A stretch of 64,000 bases of DNA. Source: Rhodospirillaceae bacterium. GTDB taxonomy: Bacteria; Pseudomonadota; Alphaproteobacteria; Bin65. The stretch lies in contig WTGH01000038.1 of the NCBI GenBank assembly GCA_011523655.1, positions 62,001-126,000 of the forward strand, given 5' to 3'. The notes beneath the pieces are model-generated. The model was not told where the DNA came from. It saw nothing but the letters and a program-made list of their open reading frames with translations, and searched no databases. Of this stretch, positions 34,343 through 43,080 are shown one piece after another (the stretch's first letter is position 1; every line of letters begins with the position of its first letter). The translations under genes were made by a program, and so were the position numbers.

Positions 34343-34753
34343 ATGCCGCATTTCCGGGTCGAGTATTCGCGCAATCTCGAGGAAGCTCTGGACTTGCCGG
34401 AACTGTTCGAACGGCTGACCGGGGTTGCGGCCGGCACCGGCGTGTTCCCGCTGGCCGGCATCCGTTGCCGGGCGCTGCCGCGGGACTCCTACCGGGTCGC
34501 CGACGGCCATCCGGACAACGGCTTCGTCCATGTGGAGTTGCGGGTCGGCGCCGGGCGGGACGTTCCGACTTTGCGCTGCGCCGGAGAAGCGGTTTTCGCC
34601 GCCCTCAACGATCATATGGCGGGCCTGCTGGCGCGCCGGCCGGTTGCCCTTTCCTTCGAAATCGCCGAGATTCATCCGGATCTGAACTTCAAGGCCGGCA
34701 CGATACGGGACCATATGAAGGCGCGGGCGGAAACCGCGGAGGCGGCCGAATGA
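34343..34753 (+). CDS. hpaF: 5-carboxymethyl-2-hydroxymuconate delta-isomerase-like protein (HpaF)
   Basis: This 136-aa tautomerase-superfamily protein starts MPHFRVEYSRNLE; after Met removal Pro1 is the catalytic base of the family. FVHVELRVGAGRDVPTLRCA and SFEIAEIHPDLNFKAGTIRDHM match the CHM isomerase (HpaF/HpcD) fold. It isomerises the ring-cleavage product of homoprotocatechuate in the classical pathway. It is the first gene of the plus-strand unit and overlaps the dehydrogenase start (ATGA at 34750). Confidence 0.85.
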   Translation: MPHFRVEYSRNLEEALDLPELFERLTGVAAGTGVFPLAGIRCRALPRDSYRVADGHPDNGFVHVELRVGAGRDVPTLRCAGEAVFAALNDHMAGLLARRPVALSFEIAEIHPDLNFKAGTIRDHMKARAETAEAAE

Positions 34754-36270
34754 CCGATATGCTGAACGAGCATCTGGCGAAACTGACGCCCTACCGGGAG
34801 CGTATCTGTGCGGGCATCCTGCCGCATCATATCGGCGGCGCGCCGGATCCGGGCGCGTCGGGCAAGACCTTCGAGAACCTGACCCCGGTCGACAATTCCA
34901 AACTCTGCGACGTCGCCCGCGGTACGGCGGCGGAGATCGGCAAGGCCGCCGAAGCGGCCGAAGCGGCGTTCACGGGTTGGCGCAAAGCTTCCGGCAAGGC
35001 GCGCAAGCAGATTCTGCACCGGATCGCCGACCTGATCGTGGCGCGCCGCGAGGAAATCGCCCTGCTCGAATGTCTCGATACCGGCCAGACGATCCGCTTC
35101 ATGAAAGCGGCAGCCGAAAGGTCGGCGGCCAACTTTCGCTATTTCGCCGACCGCGCGCCCGAGGCGGCGGACGGTCTGGCGCTGCCGGCCGACGAGCACC
35201 TGAACTACACGACCCGGCAGCCGATCGGCCCGGTCGGCGTCATCACGCCGTGGAACACGCCTTTCATGCTGTCGACCTGGAAAATCGCGCCTGCCCTGGC
35301 GGCGGGGTGCACGGTCGTCCACAAGCCGGCCGAATGGAGCCCCCTGACGGCGACGATCCTGGCCGAAATTAGCCAGGAAGCCGGCCTACCCGCCGGCGCG
35401 CACAACCTGGTGCACGGCCTGGGCGAAGATGCGGGGGTCGCGCTGACCGAGCACGAGTCGATCAAGGCCATCGCCTTCGTCGGCGAATCCGCAACCGGTT
35501 CGAAGATCATGGCCCAGGGCGCATCGACCCTTAAGCGGGTGCATTTCGAACTGGGCGGGAAGAACCCGGTGATCGTGTTCGAGGATGCGGACCTCAATCG
35601 GGCGCTCGATGCCGCGGTGTTCATGATCTACTCGCTGAACGGCGAGCGCTGCACCTCGTCGAGCCGGCTCCTCGTCCAGCGCAGCATCCACGACGCCTTC
35701 GTGGAAAGGCTGGCGGCACGGGTGCGCAACATCCGGGTAGGCCATCCGCTCGATCCCGAGACCGAGGTCGGCCCGCTGATCCATCCGGTCCATTTCGACA
35801 AGGTGTTGGGCTATATGGACGTGGCGAAGGCGGACGGTGCGACCGTTGCCGCCGGCGGCGCGCGCTCGGCCTTTTCGGATGCCGGCAATTTCGTCAGCGC
35901 CACCCTGTTCACCGGCGCCCGGACCGATATGCGCATCGCCCAGGAGGAGATTTTCGGCCCCGTACTGACCGTCATTCCCTTCGAGGACGAAGAAGAGGCC
36001 GTGCGCATCGGCAACGACGTGCGCTACGGGCTGGCCGGCTATCTGTGGACCGGCGATGTCGGCCGCGCCCACCGGGTCGCCAATGCGCTCGACGCCGGCA
36101 TGATCTGGGTCAACTCCCAGAATATCCGGCACCTGCCGTCGCCCTTCGGCGGCACCAAGGCAAGCGGGATCGGTCGGGACGGCGGCGACTACAGCTTCGA
36201 TTTCTACATGGAGACCAAGAATATCTGCGTCGCGCTGGGCGATCACCGAATCCCGAGACTGGGTGCCTGA
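34750..36270 (+). CDS. hpaE: 5-carboxymethyl-2-hydroxymuconate semialdehyde dehydrogenase-like (HpaE)
   Basis: This 506-aa NAD-dependent aldehyde dehydrogenase resembles HpaE in length and N-terminus. Catalytic Cys is in YSLNGERCTSSSRLLV, catalytic Glu in FELGGKNPVIVFEDADL, and the cofactor site in GVITPWNTPFMLSTWKIAPAL and FVGESATGSKIM. It oxidises the semialdehyde made by extradiol cleavage. The coupling with the isomerase and the dioxygenase genes supports this role; a different semialdehyde is possible because the dioxygenase is of the LigAB kind. Confidence 0.87.
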   Translation: MTDMLNEHLAKLTPYRERICAGILPHHIGGAPDPGASGKTFENLTPVDNSKLCDVARGTAAEIGKAAEAAEAAFTGWRKASGKARKQILHRIADLIVARREEIALLECLDTGQTIRFMKAAAERSAANFRYFADRAPEAADGLALPADEHLNYTTRQPIGPVGVITPWNTPFMLSTWKIAPALAAGCTVVHKPAEWSPLTATILAEISQEAGLPAGAHNLVHGLGEDAGVALTEHESIKAIAFVGESATGSKIMAQGASTLKRVHFELGGKNPVIVFEDADLNRALDAAVFMIYSLNGERCTSSSRLLVQRSIHDAFVERLAARVRNIRVGHPLDPETEVGPLIHPVHFDKVLGYMDVAKADGATVAAGGARSAFSDAGNFVSATLFTGARTDMRIAQEEIFGPVLTVIPFEDEEEAVRIGNDVRYGLAGYLWTGDVGRAHRVANALDAGMIWVNSQNIRHLPSPFGGTKASGIGRDGGDYSFDFYMETKNICVALGDHRIPRLGA

Positions 36271-36274
36271 AACG

Positions 36275-36577
36275 ATGAGCCTCTATTACGTCCAGAAACT
36301 GATGTACCAGCTCAACCGCGATCCCCGGGTGCGCGAGCGCTTCGAGGCCGATCCGGAAAGCGTGTTGGGGGAATACGAGCTGACGGACGAAGAGCTGGAG
36401 GCGATCCGCAAGCCGGATATCGGCCTGCTGTTCGTGCTCGGCGTCAACGGCCAGCTCCTGATGCATTATGCGGCGATGCATCAATATCCTTGGGCGGACT
36501 ACATCCAGGCCATGCGCGACGGCGTTGCCGAACACGGCAGGGTGCGCGAAGGGCTCTACGCCATGCTGGAGGAATAG
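36275..36577 (+). CDS. LigA-type small (alpha) subunit of an extradiol dioxygenase
   Basis: This 100-aa helical protein resembles the alpha chain of protocatechuate 4,5-dioxygenase (LigA). It begins MSLYYVQKLMYQLNRDPRV, then FEADPESVLGEYELTDEELEAI, and ends MRDGVAEHGRVREGLYAMLE. The small chain covers the active site of the catalytic LigB-type partner encoded 4 bp downstream. An earlier GTG at 36263 would overlap the hpaE stop and is an alternative start. Confidence 0.83.
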   Translation: MSLYYVQKLMYQLNRDPRVRERFEADPESVLGEYELTDEELEAIRKPDIGLLFVLGVNGQLLMHYAAMHQYPWADYIQAMRDGVAEHGRVREGLYAMLEE

Positions 36578-36581
36578 CGCG

Positions 36582-37403
36582 ATGCCGTTGGTCTTTGCCG
36601 GCGTCGGCAGCCACGCACCCGGGATCACCGGCCGGGCGCATCTGGCCGATCCGGCGATCCGCGACGAGTTTTATGCGAATTATCACCGCCTGCGCGACGC
36701 CCTGGAAGCGAGCCGGCCCGACGCCCTGGTTGTCGTCGGCGCCGAACATTTCGCCAATTTCTTTTTTGACAACATGCCGGCCTACTGCATCGGCATGGCG
36801 GACTTCTACGAAGGCCCGATCGAGGACGAGGCGTGGCTGGGCATCGAGCGGCGGCGGATTCCGGGCGCGCCGGACCTGTCGAAGCGGCTCATCACCCGGA
36901 TCATGGACGATTGCGACGTTGCCTATGCCCAGGAGTGGAAGTTCGATCACGGCATCTCGGTGCCGCTGCATTTTCTGACGCCGCGCTACGACCTGCCGGT
37001 GGTTCCGGTCAACATCAACTGCCAGGAACCGCCGCTCACCCCGCTGCACCGCACCTGGGCGTTCGGCCGGGCGCTGCGCGAGGCCTGCGACGCGGCGCCG
37101 GAGCGTATCGCGCTCATTGGCACCGGCGGCATTTCCCACTGGCCCTGCACGCCGGACAGCGGCACGGTCAACGAAGCGTTCGACCGGGATTTCCTCGACA
37201 AGTTCGTCAACAACCGCAAGGACGACCTGCTCGCCTATACCGACGAGGAGGTGTATCGCGAGGCTGGCCACGGCGGCTTCGAGATCCGCACCTTCATTAC
37301 GGTCGCCGCGGCGACGGAAGGCGCGACCGGCGAGCTGTTGTTCTACGCGCCGATCCCGATCTTCGCTGTCGGCTGCACCGTGGCGACGATGAGCGTCCAG
37401 TAA
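36582..37403 (+). CDS. Class III extradiol ring-cleavage dioxygenase, catalytic (LigB-like) subunit
   Basis: This 273-aa iron(II) enzyme cleaves a catechol-type ring. Expected ligands are His in VGSHAPGITGR and His in VVGAEHFANFFFDN, a Glu near the C-terminus (FEIRTFITV), and the catalytic His in IGTGGISHWPC. The presence of a separate LigA-like subunit points to protocatechuate 4,5-dioxygenase or gallate dioxygenase relatives. The surrounding Hpa genes instead suggest homoprotocatechuate. The substrate therefore stays open. Confidence 0.87.
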   Translation: MPLVFAGVGSHAPGITGRAHLADPAIRDEFYANYHRLRDALEASRPDALVVVGAEHFANFFFDNMPAYCIGMADFYEGPIEDEAWLGIERRRIPGAPDLSKRLITRIMDDCDVAYAQEWKFDHGISVPLHFLTPRYDLPVVPVNINCQEPPLTPLHRTWAFGRALREACDAAPERIALIGTGGISHWPCTPDSGTVNEAFDRDFLDKFVNNRKDDLLAYTDEEVYREAGHGGFEIRTFITVAAATEGATGELLFYAPIPIFAVGCTVATMSVQ

Positions 37404-37413
37404 GGAGGCAAGG

Positions 37414-38208
37414 ATGGACGGTTCCGTAACGCTGGACGACCTGGCCAACCGGCCGTCGCACATGCACGAAGAAGAATGGCTTATGCGAGTCGAACTGGCG
37501 GCCTGCTACCGCATCTTCGACCATCTCGGCTGGATCGAGCTGATCTTCAACCACATCACCGCCCGGGTGCCGCAAAGCGCGTCGGGCACCGACATCCATT
37601 TCCTGATCAATCCGTTCGGCCTGATGTACCGGGAGGTGACGGCGTCCAACCTGGTCAAGATCGACCTCGAGGGGAACGTCATCGGCGACAGCGCCTGGGG
37701 TATCAATCCGGCCGGCCTGCCGATCCACAGCGCCATTCACGGCCATCACCCCACCGCCCATTGCGTCATGCATACCCACACGACCGCCGGCATGGCGGTG
37801 GCGTGCAAGGAAGCCGGGCTGGACTGGAACAATTTCTATTCGGCGCAGATCTACAACCAGGTCGCCTATCACGATTTCGAAGGCATCACGGTCAATCCCG
37901 GCGAAAAGGTCCGCCTGCTCGCCAGCCTGGGCGACAAGCGCCAACTCATCCTGCGCAACCACGGCCTGCTGAGCTGGGGCGAGACCATTGCCGAAGCCTT
38001 TGCCCGCCTGTGGACCCTGAACCGGGCTTGCGAAATCCAGATGGCCGCCGAAGGGATACCGGGCCCGTCGATTCCGCTGGCCGAGGAAGTCCGCCAGCAG
38101 TGCGCCCGGGTCAATCTCCAGTTCGACCGGAAATACGGCGGCGGCCAGAACGTGTTCGACGCGCTGCGCCGGACCGTCGACGCCGTCGATCCGTCCTACA
38201 GGTCGTAG
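37414..38208 (+). CDS. Class II aldolase/adducin family protein
   Basis: This 264-aa zinc enzyme belongs to the fuculose-aldolase fold. Zinc ligands are seen in HCVMHTHTTAGMAVA and a third His in LILRNHGLLSWGETIAEAF. The N-terminus MHEEEWLMRVELAACYRIF and VKIDLEGNVIGDS are typical of the adducin-like subgroup that includes aldolases and decarboxylases of aromatic pathways. It lies 10 bp after the dioxygenase gene. In this place it could split or decarboxylate a pathway intermediate. Confidence 0.85.
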   Translation: MDGSVTLDDLANRPSHMHEEEWLMRVELAACYRIFDHLGWIELIFNHITARVPQSASGTDIHFLINPFGLMYREVTASNLVKIDLEGNVIGDSAWGINPAGLPIHSAIHGHHPTAHCVMHTHTTAGMAVACKEAGLDWNNFYSAQIYNQVAYHDFEGITVNPGEKVRLLASLGDKRQLILRNHGLLSWGETIAEAFARLWTLNRACEIQMAAEGIPGPSIPLAEEVRQQCARVNLQFDRKYGGGQNVFDALRRTVDAVDPSYRS

Positions 38209-38209
38209 C

Positions 38210-39220
38210 GTGAAGCTCTGCATCGTTGGCGCCGGGTCGATCGGCGGTTTCATCGCCGCGCTGATGGCCGAAGCCGGCCATGAGGTCTCGGTCGTCGCCC
38301 GCGGCGCCCATCTCGATGCCATACGCGACGGCGGCCTTCGCCTCGATTTCGAGGGGCGCCGGATAACGGCCGCGGTCGAGGCTTCCGACGATCCGGCGGA
38401 CCTCGGTCCGCACGACTGTGTCATCGTTGCGGTGAAGGCGCCGTCCCTGCCGGGCATTTTGCCGGTGCTCGGCCCGCTGCTGGGGCCGGAAACGCCGGTC
38501 GTGACTGCGATGAACGGCATTCCGTGGTGGATGTTCGACGGATTCGGCGACCATGACGGCCTGACGCTTCGGACGGTCGACGGCGACGGCGCGCTCGCCC
38601 GGTTCGGCAACCGGGAACGTCTGATCGGCTGTGTCATCCATATCGCCTGCGACGTGCCGGAGCCGGGCCTGATCCGGCACAACAAACTGAACCGCTTCAT
38701 CCTGGGCGAACCCGACGGCACCCTGAGTTCGCGGGTCACAGGCCTGGCCGACGCCATGACCGCTGCCGGAATCGGCACCGAAGCGACGGCACGCATTCAA
38801 CAGGAGGTGTGGATCAAATTGCTCGGCAACCTGCCATTCGCGCCGATCAGCATGATTACGGGAGCGATCAACGATGTCCTGGCCGCGACGCCGGACATCC
38901 GGCGGCTGATGCTGGACATGTTCGAGGAGGCCGCGGCGGTCGGCATGCATTTCGGCCTCGAACCCGGCATGACGGCCGAGGCGCGCATCGATCTCGGCGG
39001 TTCGCTGGCCGGCTTCAAGACCTCGACCCGTCAGGACTACGAGCAAGGGCGGCCGGTCGAACTCGACGTTATCGTCAATGCCGTGCGCGAAATGGGCGAC
39101 ATCGCCGGTATCGACACGCCGACCATCGATATCGTCTACGCCCTGGCGGCCCAGAAGGCGGCGATTGCCGGCCTGTACCGCTATGACAGCGGCCTGGCTG
39201 AGGAGAACCAAACAGCATGA
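38210..39220 (+). CDS. Ketopantoate reductase (PanE/ApbA) family protein
   Basis: This 336-aa NADP-binding protein starts at GTG 38210, one base after the aldolase stop. MKLCIVGAGSIGGFIAALMA is the Rossmann fold, VAVKAPSLPGILPVLGPLLG and VTAMNGIPWWMFDGF contact the substrate, and QEVWIKLLGNLPFAPISMIT with the catalytic lysine begins the C-terminal domain. As it is coupled to a degradation cluster, it more probably reduces a 2-oxo acid from ring cleavage than makes pantoate. It overlaps the next gene by 4 bp. Confidence 0.85.
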   Translation: MKLCIVGAGSIGGFIAALMAEAGHEVSVVARGAHLDAIRDGGLRLDFEGRRITAAVEASDDPADLGPHDCVIVAVKAPSLPGILPVLGPLLGPETPVVTAMNGIPWWMFDGFGDHDGLTLRTVDGDGALARFGNRERLIGCVIHIACDVPEPGLIRHNKLNRFILGEPDGTLSSRVTGLADAMTAAGIGTEATARIQQEVWIKLLGNLPFAPISMITGAINDVLAATPDIRRLMLDMFEEAAAVGMHFGLEPGMTAEARIDLGGSLAGFKTSTRQDYEQGRPVELDVIVNAVREMGDIAGIDTPTIDIVYALAAQKAAIAGLYRYDSGLAEENQTA

Positions 39221-40335
39221 GCGAGCGTACGAGTCCGCCGTTCCGCGCCGACCATGTCGGCAGCCTGCTCCGGCCGCAGGTGCTGGCGGACGCCCGGCGG
39301 CGTTGGCAGGCCGGAGGGATGGCGGAGGACGAATTCCGCAGCATTGAGGGGCAGGCGATCCGCGATGTCGTGGCTGGCCAGCGTGACGCCGGCCTGCGGG
39401 CGATCACGGACGGCGAATACCAGCGCGACTGGTGGCATCTCGATTTCCTCGCCGGGTTCGACGGCATGGAACTCTGGCACACCGAACTGGGCGGCGGGTT
39501 CAAGATCGCCGAACAGCCGCCGCTTGTCCGCTGCATCGGCAGGGTCGGCTGGCCGGACGGCGGCATTTTCGTCGAGGCCTTCCGGCGGCTGAAGGCGGCG
39601 GTCGACGAACTCGTGCCCGGCGCGACGCCGAAGATCACGATTCCCGGTCCCGGCATGATGCAGCTGCGCGCCGGCAGAAAAGCCGTCGATCCGGCGGCCT
39701 ATACCGACATGGACTTGTTCTGGTCCGATCTCGCGGCGGCCTACCGGAAGGAGATCGCCGCGCTGGCGGACGCCGGCTGCACCTACCTGCAGATCGACGA
39801 TGTCAGCTTCGCCTATCTGTGCGACGACAGCCAGCGCGCCGGCTTCCGCGACCGCGGCGAGGACCCGGACGAGGTGCTGCACCTCTATCGCGACGTCACC
39901 AACGAGGCGCTGCGCGACCGGCCGGCGGGCCTGATCGTCACGACCCATATGTGCCGCGGCAATTTCAAGAGCAGCTGGGTCGCCGAAGGCGGATACGGCC
40001 GCGTCGCGGAAACCCTGTTCCCGACCCTGGGCGTCGACGGCCTGTTCCTCGAATACGATACCGACCGCGCCGGCGGCTTCGAGCCGCTCGCGCACGCCTC
40101 CGCCGACAAGTGTGTCGTGCTCGGCCTGGTCACGACCAAGACCGGCGACCTGGAGGACCGGGGCGACCTGCTGCGGCGGATCGACGAAGCGTCAGCCTTC
40201 CTGCCGCTGGACCGGCTGTGCCTCAGCCCGCAATGCGGCTTCTCCAGCACCCATCACGGCAACGAACTGAGCGCCGCGCAGCAATGGGCGAAGCTCGGCC
40301 TGATCGCCGACGTCGCCCGCGAGGTGTGGGGATAG
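39217..40335 (+). CDS. MetE C-terminal-like (cobalamin-independent methyltransferase) protein
   Basis: This 372-aa TIM-barrel protein corresponds to the catalytic half of MetE. Zinc ligands are visible: His and Cys in TTHMCRGNF, Glu in LFLEYDTDRAG, and Cys in LSPQCGFSST. The N-terminus has RADHVGSLLRPQVL, the short-form signature. It has no N-terminal MetE domain. Similar short proteins include methionine synthase II types and epoxyalkane:CoM transferase. Its place at the end of an aromatic-degradation operon hints at handling a methyl group (for example from a methoxylated ring) or a thiol-addition step. Confidence 0.85.
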   Translation: MSERTSPPFRADHVGSLLRPQVLADARRRWQAGGMAEDEFRSIEGQAIRDVVAGQRDAGLRAITDGEYQRDWWHLDFLAGFDGMELWHTELGGGFKIAEQPPLVRCIGRVGWPDGGIFVEAFRRLKAAVDELVPGATPKITIPGPGMMQLRAGRKAVDPAAYTDMDLFWSDLAAAYRKEIAALADAGCTYLQIDDVSFAYLCDDSQRAGFRDRGEDPDEVLHLYRDVTNEALRDRPAGLIVTTHMCRGNFKSSWVAEGGYGRVAETLFPTLGVDGLFLEYDTDRAGGFEPLAHASADKCVVLGLVTTKTGDLEDRGDLLRRIDEASAFLPLDRLCLSPQCGFSSTHHGNELSAAQQWAKLGLIADVAREVWG

Positions 40336-40360
40336 GGGGCCGGGTGGCCGGTCCGGCGCG

Positions 40361-40897
40361 CTACCGCCCCGGTTCTGCCAGCTTCTTCAGTCCGTCCCGG
40401 TAACGCTTGGCGTTCTGGACATAGTATGTCGTGTTGAGCCGGATGGCGGCGATCTGCTTTTCGTCCATCCGGCGGACCGCCTTGGCCGGCGACCCGACGA
40501 TCAGCGAGCCCTCCGGGAACGCCTTGCCCTCGGTGACGAGCGCGCCGGCGCCGACCAGGCAGTTCGGCCCGATCTCCGCATTGTTCAGGACCGTCGCGCC
40601 GATGCCGATCAGCGCGCCGTCGCCGATCGTGCAGCTGTGCAGCGTGACATGATGGCCGATCGTCACGTCCCGGCCGACGGTGAGCGGAATGCCGGGATCG
40701 GTGTGCAGCATGGCGAAATCCTGGATGTTGCTGCCTTCGCCCACGACAAGCGGCTCGTTGTCGCCGCGCAGCACCGCCTGCCACCAGACGCTGGCGTCCT
40801 TCGCCAGGAATACCTTTCCGATCAGCGTGGCGTTGGGCGCCACCCAGCTGTCTTCATGGCAGTCGGGCGAATGTCCGTTCAGGCTGTACAGGGTCAT
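40361..40897 (-). CDS. Gamma carbonic anhydrase family protein
   Basis: This 178-aa left-handed beta-helix protein is of the YrdA/CaiE type. Hexapeptide repeats run through DASVWWQAVLRGDNEPLVVG and GSNIQDFAMLHTDPGIPL; zinc histidines are in TIGHHVTLHSCTIGDG plus His of FAMLHTD. SPAKAVRRMDEKQI closes the helix. GAGGAG lies about 10 nt upstream of ATG 40897. It converges on the MetE-like gene and follows the pentapeptide gene by 52 bp on the same strand. Confidence 0.9.
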   Translation of the reverse strand: MTLYSLNGHSPDCHEDSWVAPNATLIGKVFLAKDASVWWQAVLRGDNEPLVVGEGSNIQDFAMLHTDPGIPLTVGRDVTIGHHVTLHSCTIGDGALIGIGATVLNNAEIGPNCLVGAGALVTEGKAFPEGSLIVGSPAKAVRRMDEKQIAAIRLNTTYYVQNAKRYRDGLKKLAEPGR

Positions 40898-40949
40898 GGG
40901 ATGCAAGCTCCTCAAACGGCGAAGGGACGGTCGATCCGGACGCCGGCCG

Positions 40950-41417
40950 TCATGCAGTCCCGCCGGCCAGGCCCAGGGCCCCGTCGACCATTGCCCCGTC
41001 GACCATTGCCCCGTCGAGCCGGGCGCCGGCGAGATCCGCATCGTCGAGCCGGGCTTCGTGAAGATCGGCGCCGGCGAGGTTGGCGCCGGCCAGCCTTGCG
41101 CGTTCCAGATCGGCATGGTTGAGCTCGGCGGCCGTCAGATCCGCCCCGGTCAGGTCGGCTTCGACCAGCAGGGCGCGGTGCATGAAGGCGCCGGACAGGT
41201 CCGCCCCCCTCAGGTTGGCGCGCGAAAGGTCTGCCCGGATCAGTTCGGCGCCGCGCAGTGAGCAGCCCTCGAAGTCGGCGCCTTCCAGCGTATGGCCGTG
41301 CAGGTTGAAGCCGTCGAGCGCCGCGCCGCGGAAATTTCCCTGCGCCCCGGCCTTGCCGCCGGTGAGCAGCCAGGTCATGTGCCTCTGAAAGGCGTCGTCG
41401 AATTCCGCGCGTGTCAT
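40950..41417 (-). CDS. Pentapeptide repeat protein
   Basis: This 155-aa protein has about 20 tandem pentapeptides of the A(D/N)LxG type, for example GADFEGCSLRGAELIRADLS and GADLTAAELNHADLERARLA. These form a right-handed quadrilateral helix. The N-terminal 40 residues (MTRAEFDDAFQRHMTWLLTG) form a separate cap. Near the C-terminus GAMVDGAMVDGAL is a recent duplication, also seen as repeated DNA. Function is not known. No clear ribosome-binding site was found. Confidence 0.88.
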   Translation of the reverse strand: MTRAEFDDAFQRHMTWLLTGGKAGAQGNFRGAALDGFNLHGHTLEGADFEGCSLRGAELIRADLSRANLRGADLSGAFMHRALLVEADLTGADLTAAELNHADLERARLAGANLAGADLHEARLDDADLAGARLDGAMVDGAMVDGALGLAGGTA

Positions 41418-41693
41418 CGCTGGCTGCGGCTCCTGTCCGGAAGCGCCAGACGGACCCCGACCGGCCGCAAAGGTCAAGCCCTTTCGTGGCGGACGGGAAG
41501 GCGGCAGGGCGAAGGAGGAAGCTTGTCCGCCGCATCGTTCCTGATTTCGACGCAATGGAAAAATTGCAGAATTTGACGTAACTTGCCGTATAAAGCTGCG
41601 ACGGACTCGCAATGCGCGGGTCGTTCACCAATTTGTCGAACGCGCGGTCCGCAAGCCGATTGCCCGGCCGCAAATTCAGGAAAGTCGGCGCTC

Positions 41694-43070
41694 ATGACTG
41701 CCGAAGCTCAACGAGAAGACCGTCCGGCTCAGCCGTCGGGAGATAGCGGGGCGGCTGCCGCGCTCCGAACGCGCAAGGGCGGTTTTTTCCGCGCGCTCGG
41801 CCGCGGTATCCTCCTGCTGTTCAAGGCGGCCGTCCCGGTGGCCGTCCTCGGCGGCGCGTTCCTGGCCTTCCAGTATATGATGGCCACCCGGCCGGAGGTC
41901 GTTCGCAAGCCGGTTGCGGAAAAGGTCTATTTCATCGACACCGTCACGGCGTCCAAGGCCACAGTCGTGCCGCGGCTGGTGCTCTACGGCAATATCGTCG
42001 CCGGGCGTGATGTCGAGTTGCGGCCCCTGGTCTCCGGCCGGGTCGTCCGCGTCGCCACGACCTTCTCCGATGGCGGCATCGTCCGAAAAGGCGATCTGCT
42101 GGTCGAGATCGATCCGTTCGACTACCGGATCGCGGTAACCGAACGGAAGACCCAGCTGTCCGAGTCGCAGGCGCGCCTGACCGAAATCGAGGCGGACCTG
42201 AAGGGCGAAAAGGCCCTGATCCGGCACGCGCGGAACCAGATCGAGCTTCGTCAGCGCGATCTCGCCCGGCGGAAATCGTTGCTCGAACGCGGCGCCGGCA
42301 CCGCGAAACTGCTCGACGATTCGAAGCTTGCACTGAGCAGCCAACAGCAAAAGCTCGACGAACGCATCCGCCGGGCCGCGACGCTGGAAGCGCGCCTCGT
42401 GCAGCAGAAGGCGGTCATCGCGCGCGCCGAATGGGCGCTCACCCGCGCCGAACGCAACCTGCGCGATACCCGGCTCGTCGCCCCGTTCGACGGATTCCTG
42501 AGCGACATTTTCACCGAAATCGGCAAGAAGGTCGGCGTCAACGACAAGATCGCCCGCCTGACCGACGCCGGGCGCTTCGAGGTCGAGTTCCAGGTCAGCG
42601 ACGCCCAGTACGGCCGCCTGGTCCGCGAGGGCAGAGTGATCGGCCGGCCCGCATCGGTCGTCTGGCAGACCGGCGGCCGGAATTTTGCCTTTCCCGCGAC
42701 CATCGCCCGCGTTTCCGGCCTGGTGTCGAGCGCCAGCGGCGGGGTCAACCTCTTCGCCCGGTTAGAGGCGACGGACACCACGACCCTGCTGCGGCCCGGC
42801 GTCTTCGTCGAAGTCAGGATGGCGGATACGACCTACCGGGATGTGTTCCGGCTGCCCGATGACGCCCTCGACGACGGCCGGTTCGTGTATATCGCGGTCG
42901 ACGAACGCCTGGTCCGGCGGCCGGTGACTGTGGCGGGGCGGGTCGGCAACGATATCCTGGTGCGGGGCGAAATCGCGGACGGCGACCGGGTCGTGGCCCG
43001 GACATTCCCGGAAATCGGGCCGGGCCTGAAGGTCAACGTGCCCTCTGCGTCTGCCCGCAAGACCCAGTGA
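41694..43070 (+). CDS. RND efflux periplasmic adaptor (membrane fusion) subunit
   Basis: This 458-aa protein is anchored by one N-terminal membrane segment (ILLLFKAAVPVAVLGGAFLA). It has the HlyD-like lipoyl half-motifs DVELRPLVSGRVVRVAT and VAPFDGFLSDIFTEIGKKV, with a long coiled-coil hairpin between them (about residues 145-270) and a beta-barrel domain beginning VEFQVSDAQYGRLV. It links the pump at 43081-46392 with an outer-membrane channel that is not encoded here. It lies 10 bp before the pump gene. A cytoplasmic N-terminal tail of about 30 residues precedes the anchor. Confidence 0.92.
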   Translation: MTAEAQREDRPAQPSGDSGAAAALRTRKGGFFRALGRGILLLFKAAVPVAVLGGAFLAFQYMMATRPEVVRKPVAEKVYFIDTVTASKATVVPRLVLYGNIVAGRDVELRPLVSGRVVRVATTFSDGGIVRKGDLLVEIDPFDYRIAVTERKTQLSESQARLTEIEADLKGEKALIRHARNQIELRQRDLARRKSLLERGAGTAKLLDDSKLALSSQQQKLDERIRRAATLEARLVQQKAVIARAEWALTRAERNLRDTRLVAPFDGFLSDIFTEIGKKVGVNDKIARLTDAGRFEVEFQVSDAQYGRLVREGRVIGRPASVVWQTGGRNFAFPATIARVSGLVSSASGGVNLFARLEATDTTTLLRPGVFVEVRMADTTYRDVFRLPDDALDDGRFVYIAVDERLVRRPVTVAGRVGNDILVRGEIADGDRVVARTFPEIGPGLKVNVPSASARKTQ

Positions 43071-43080
43071 CCACGCCCCC

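Noticed and set aside
41540-41693. Sigma-70 promoter TTGACG/TATAAA before the RND operon
   Set aside because: The two boxes are only 10 bp apart, too close for a promoter; other pairings were no better.
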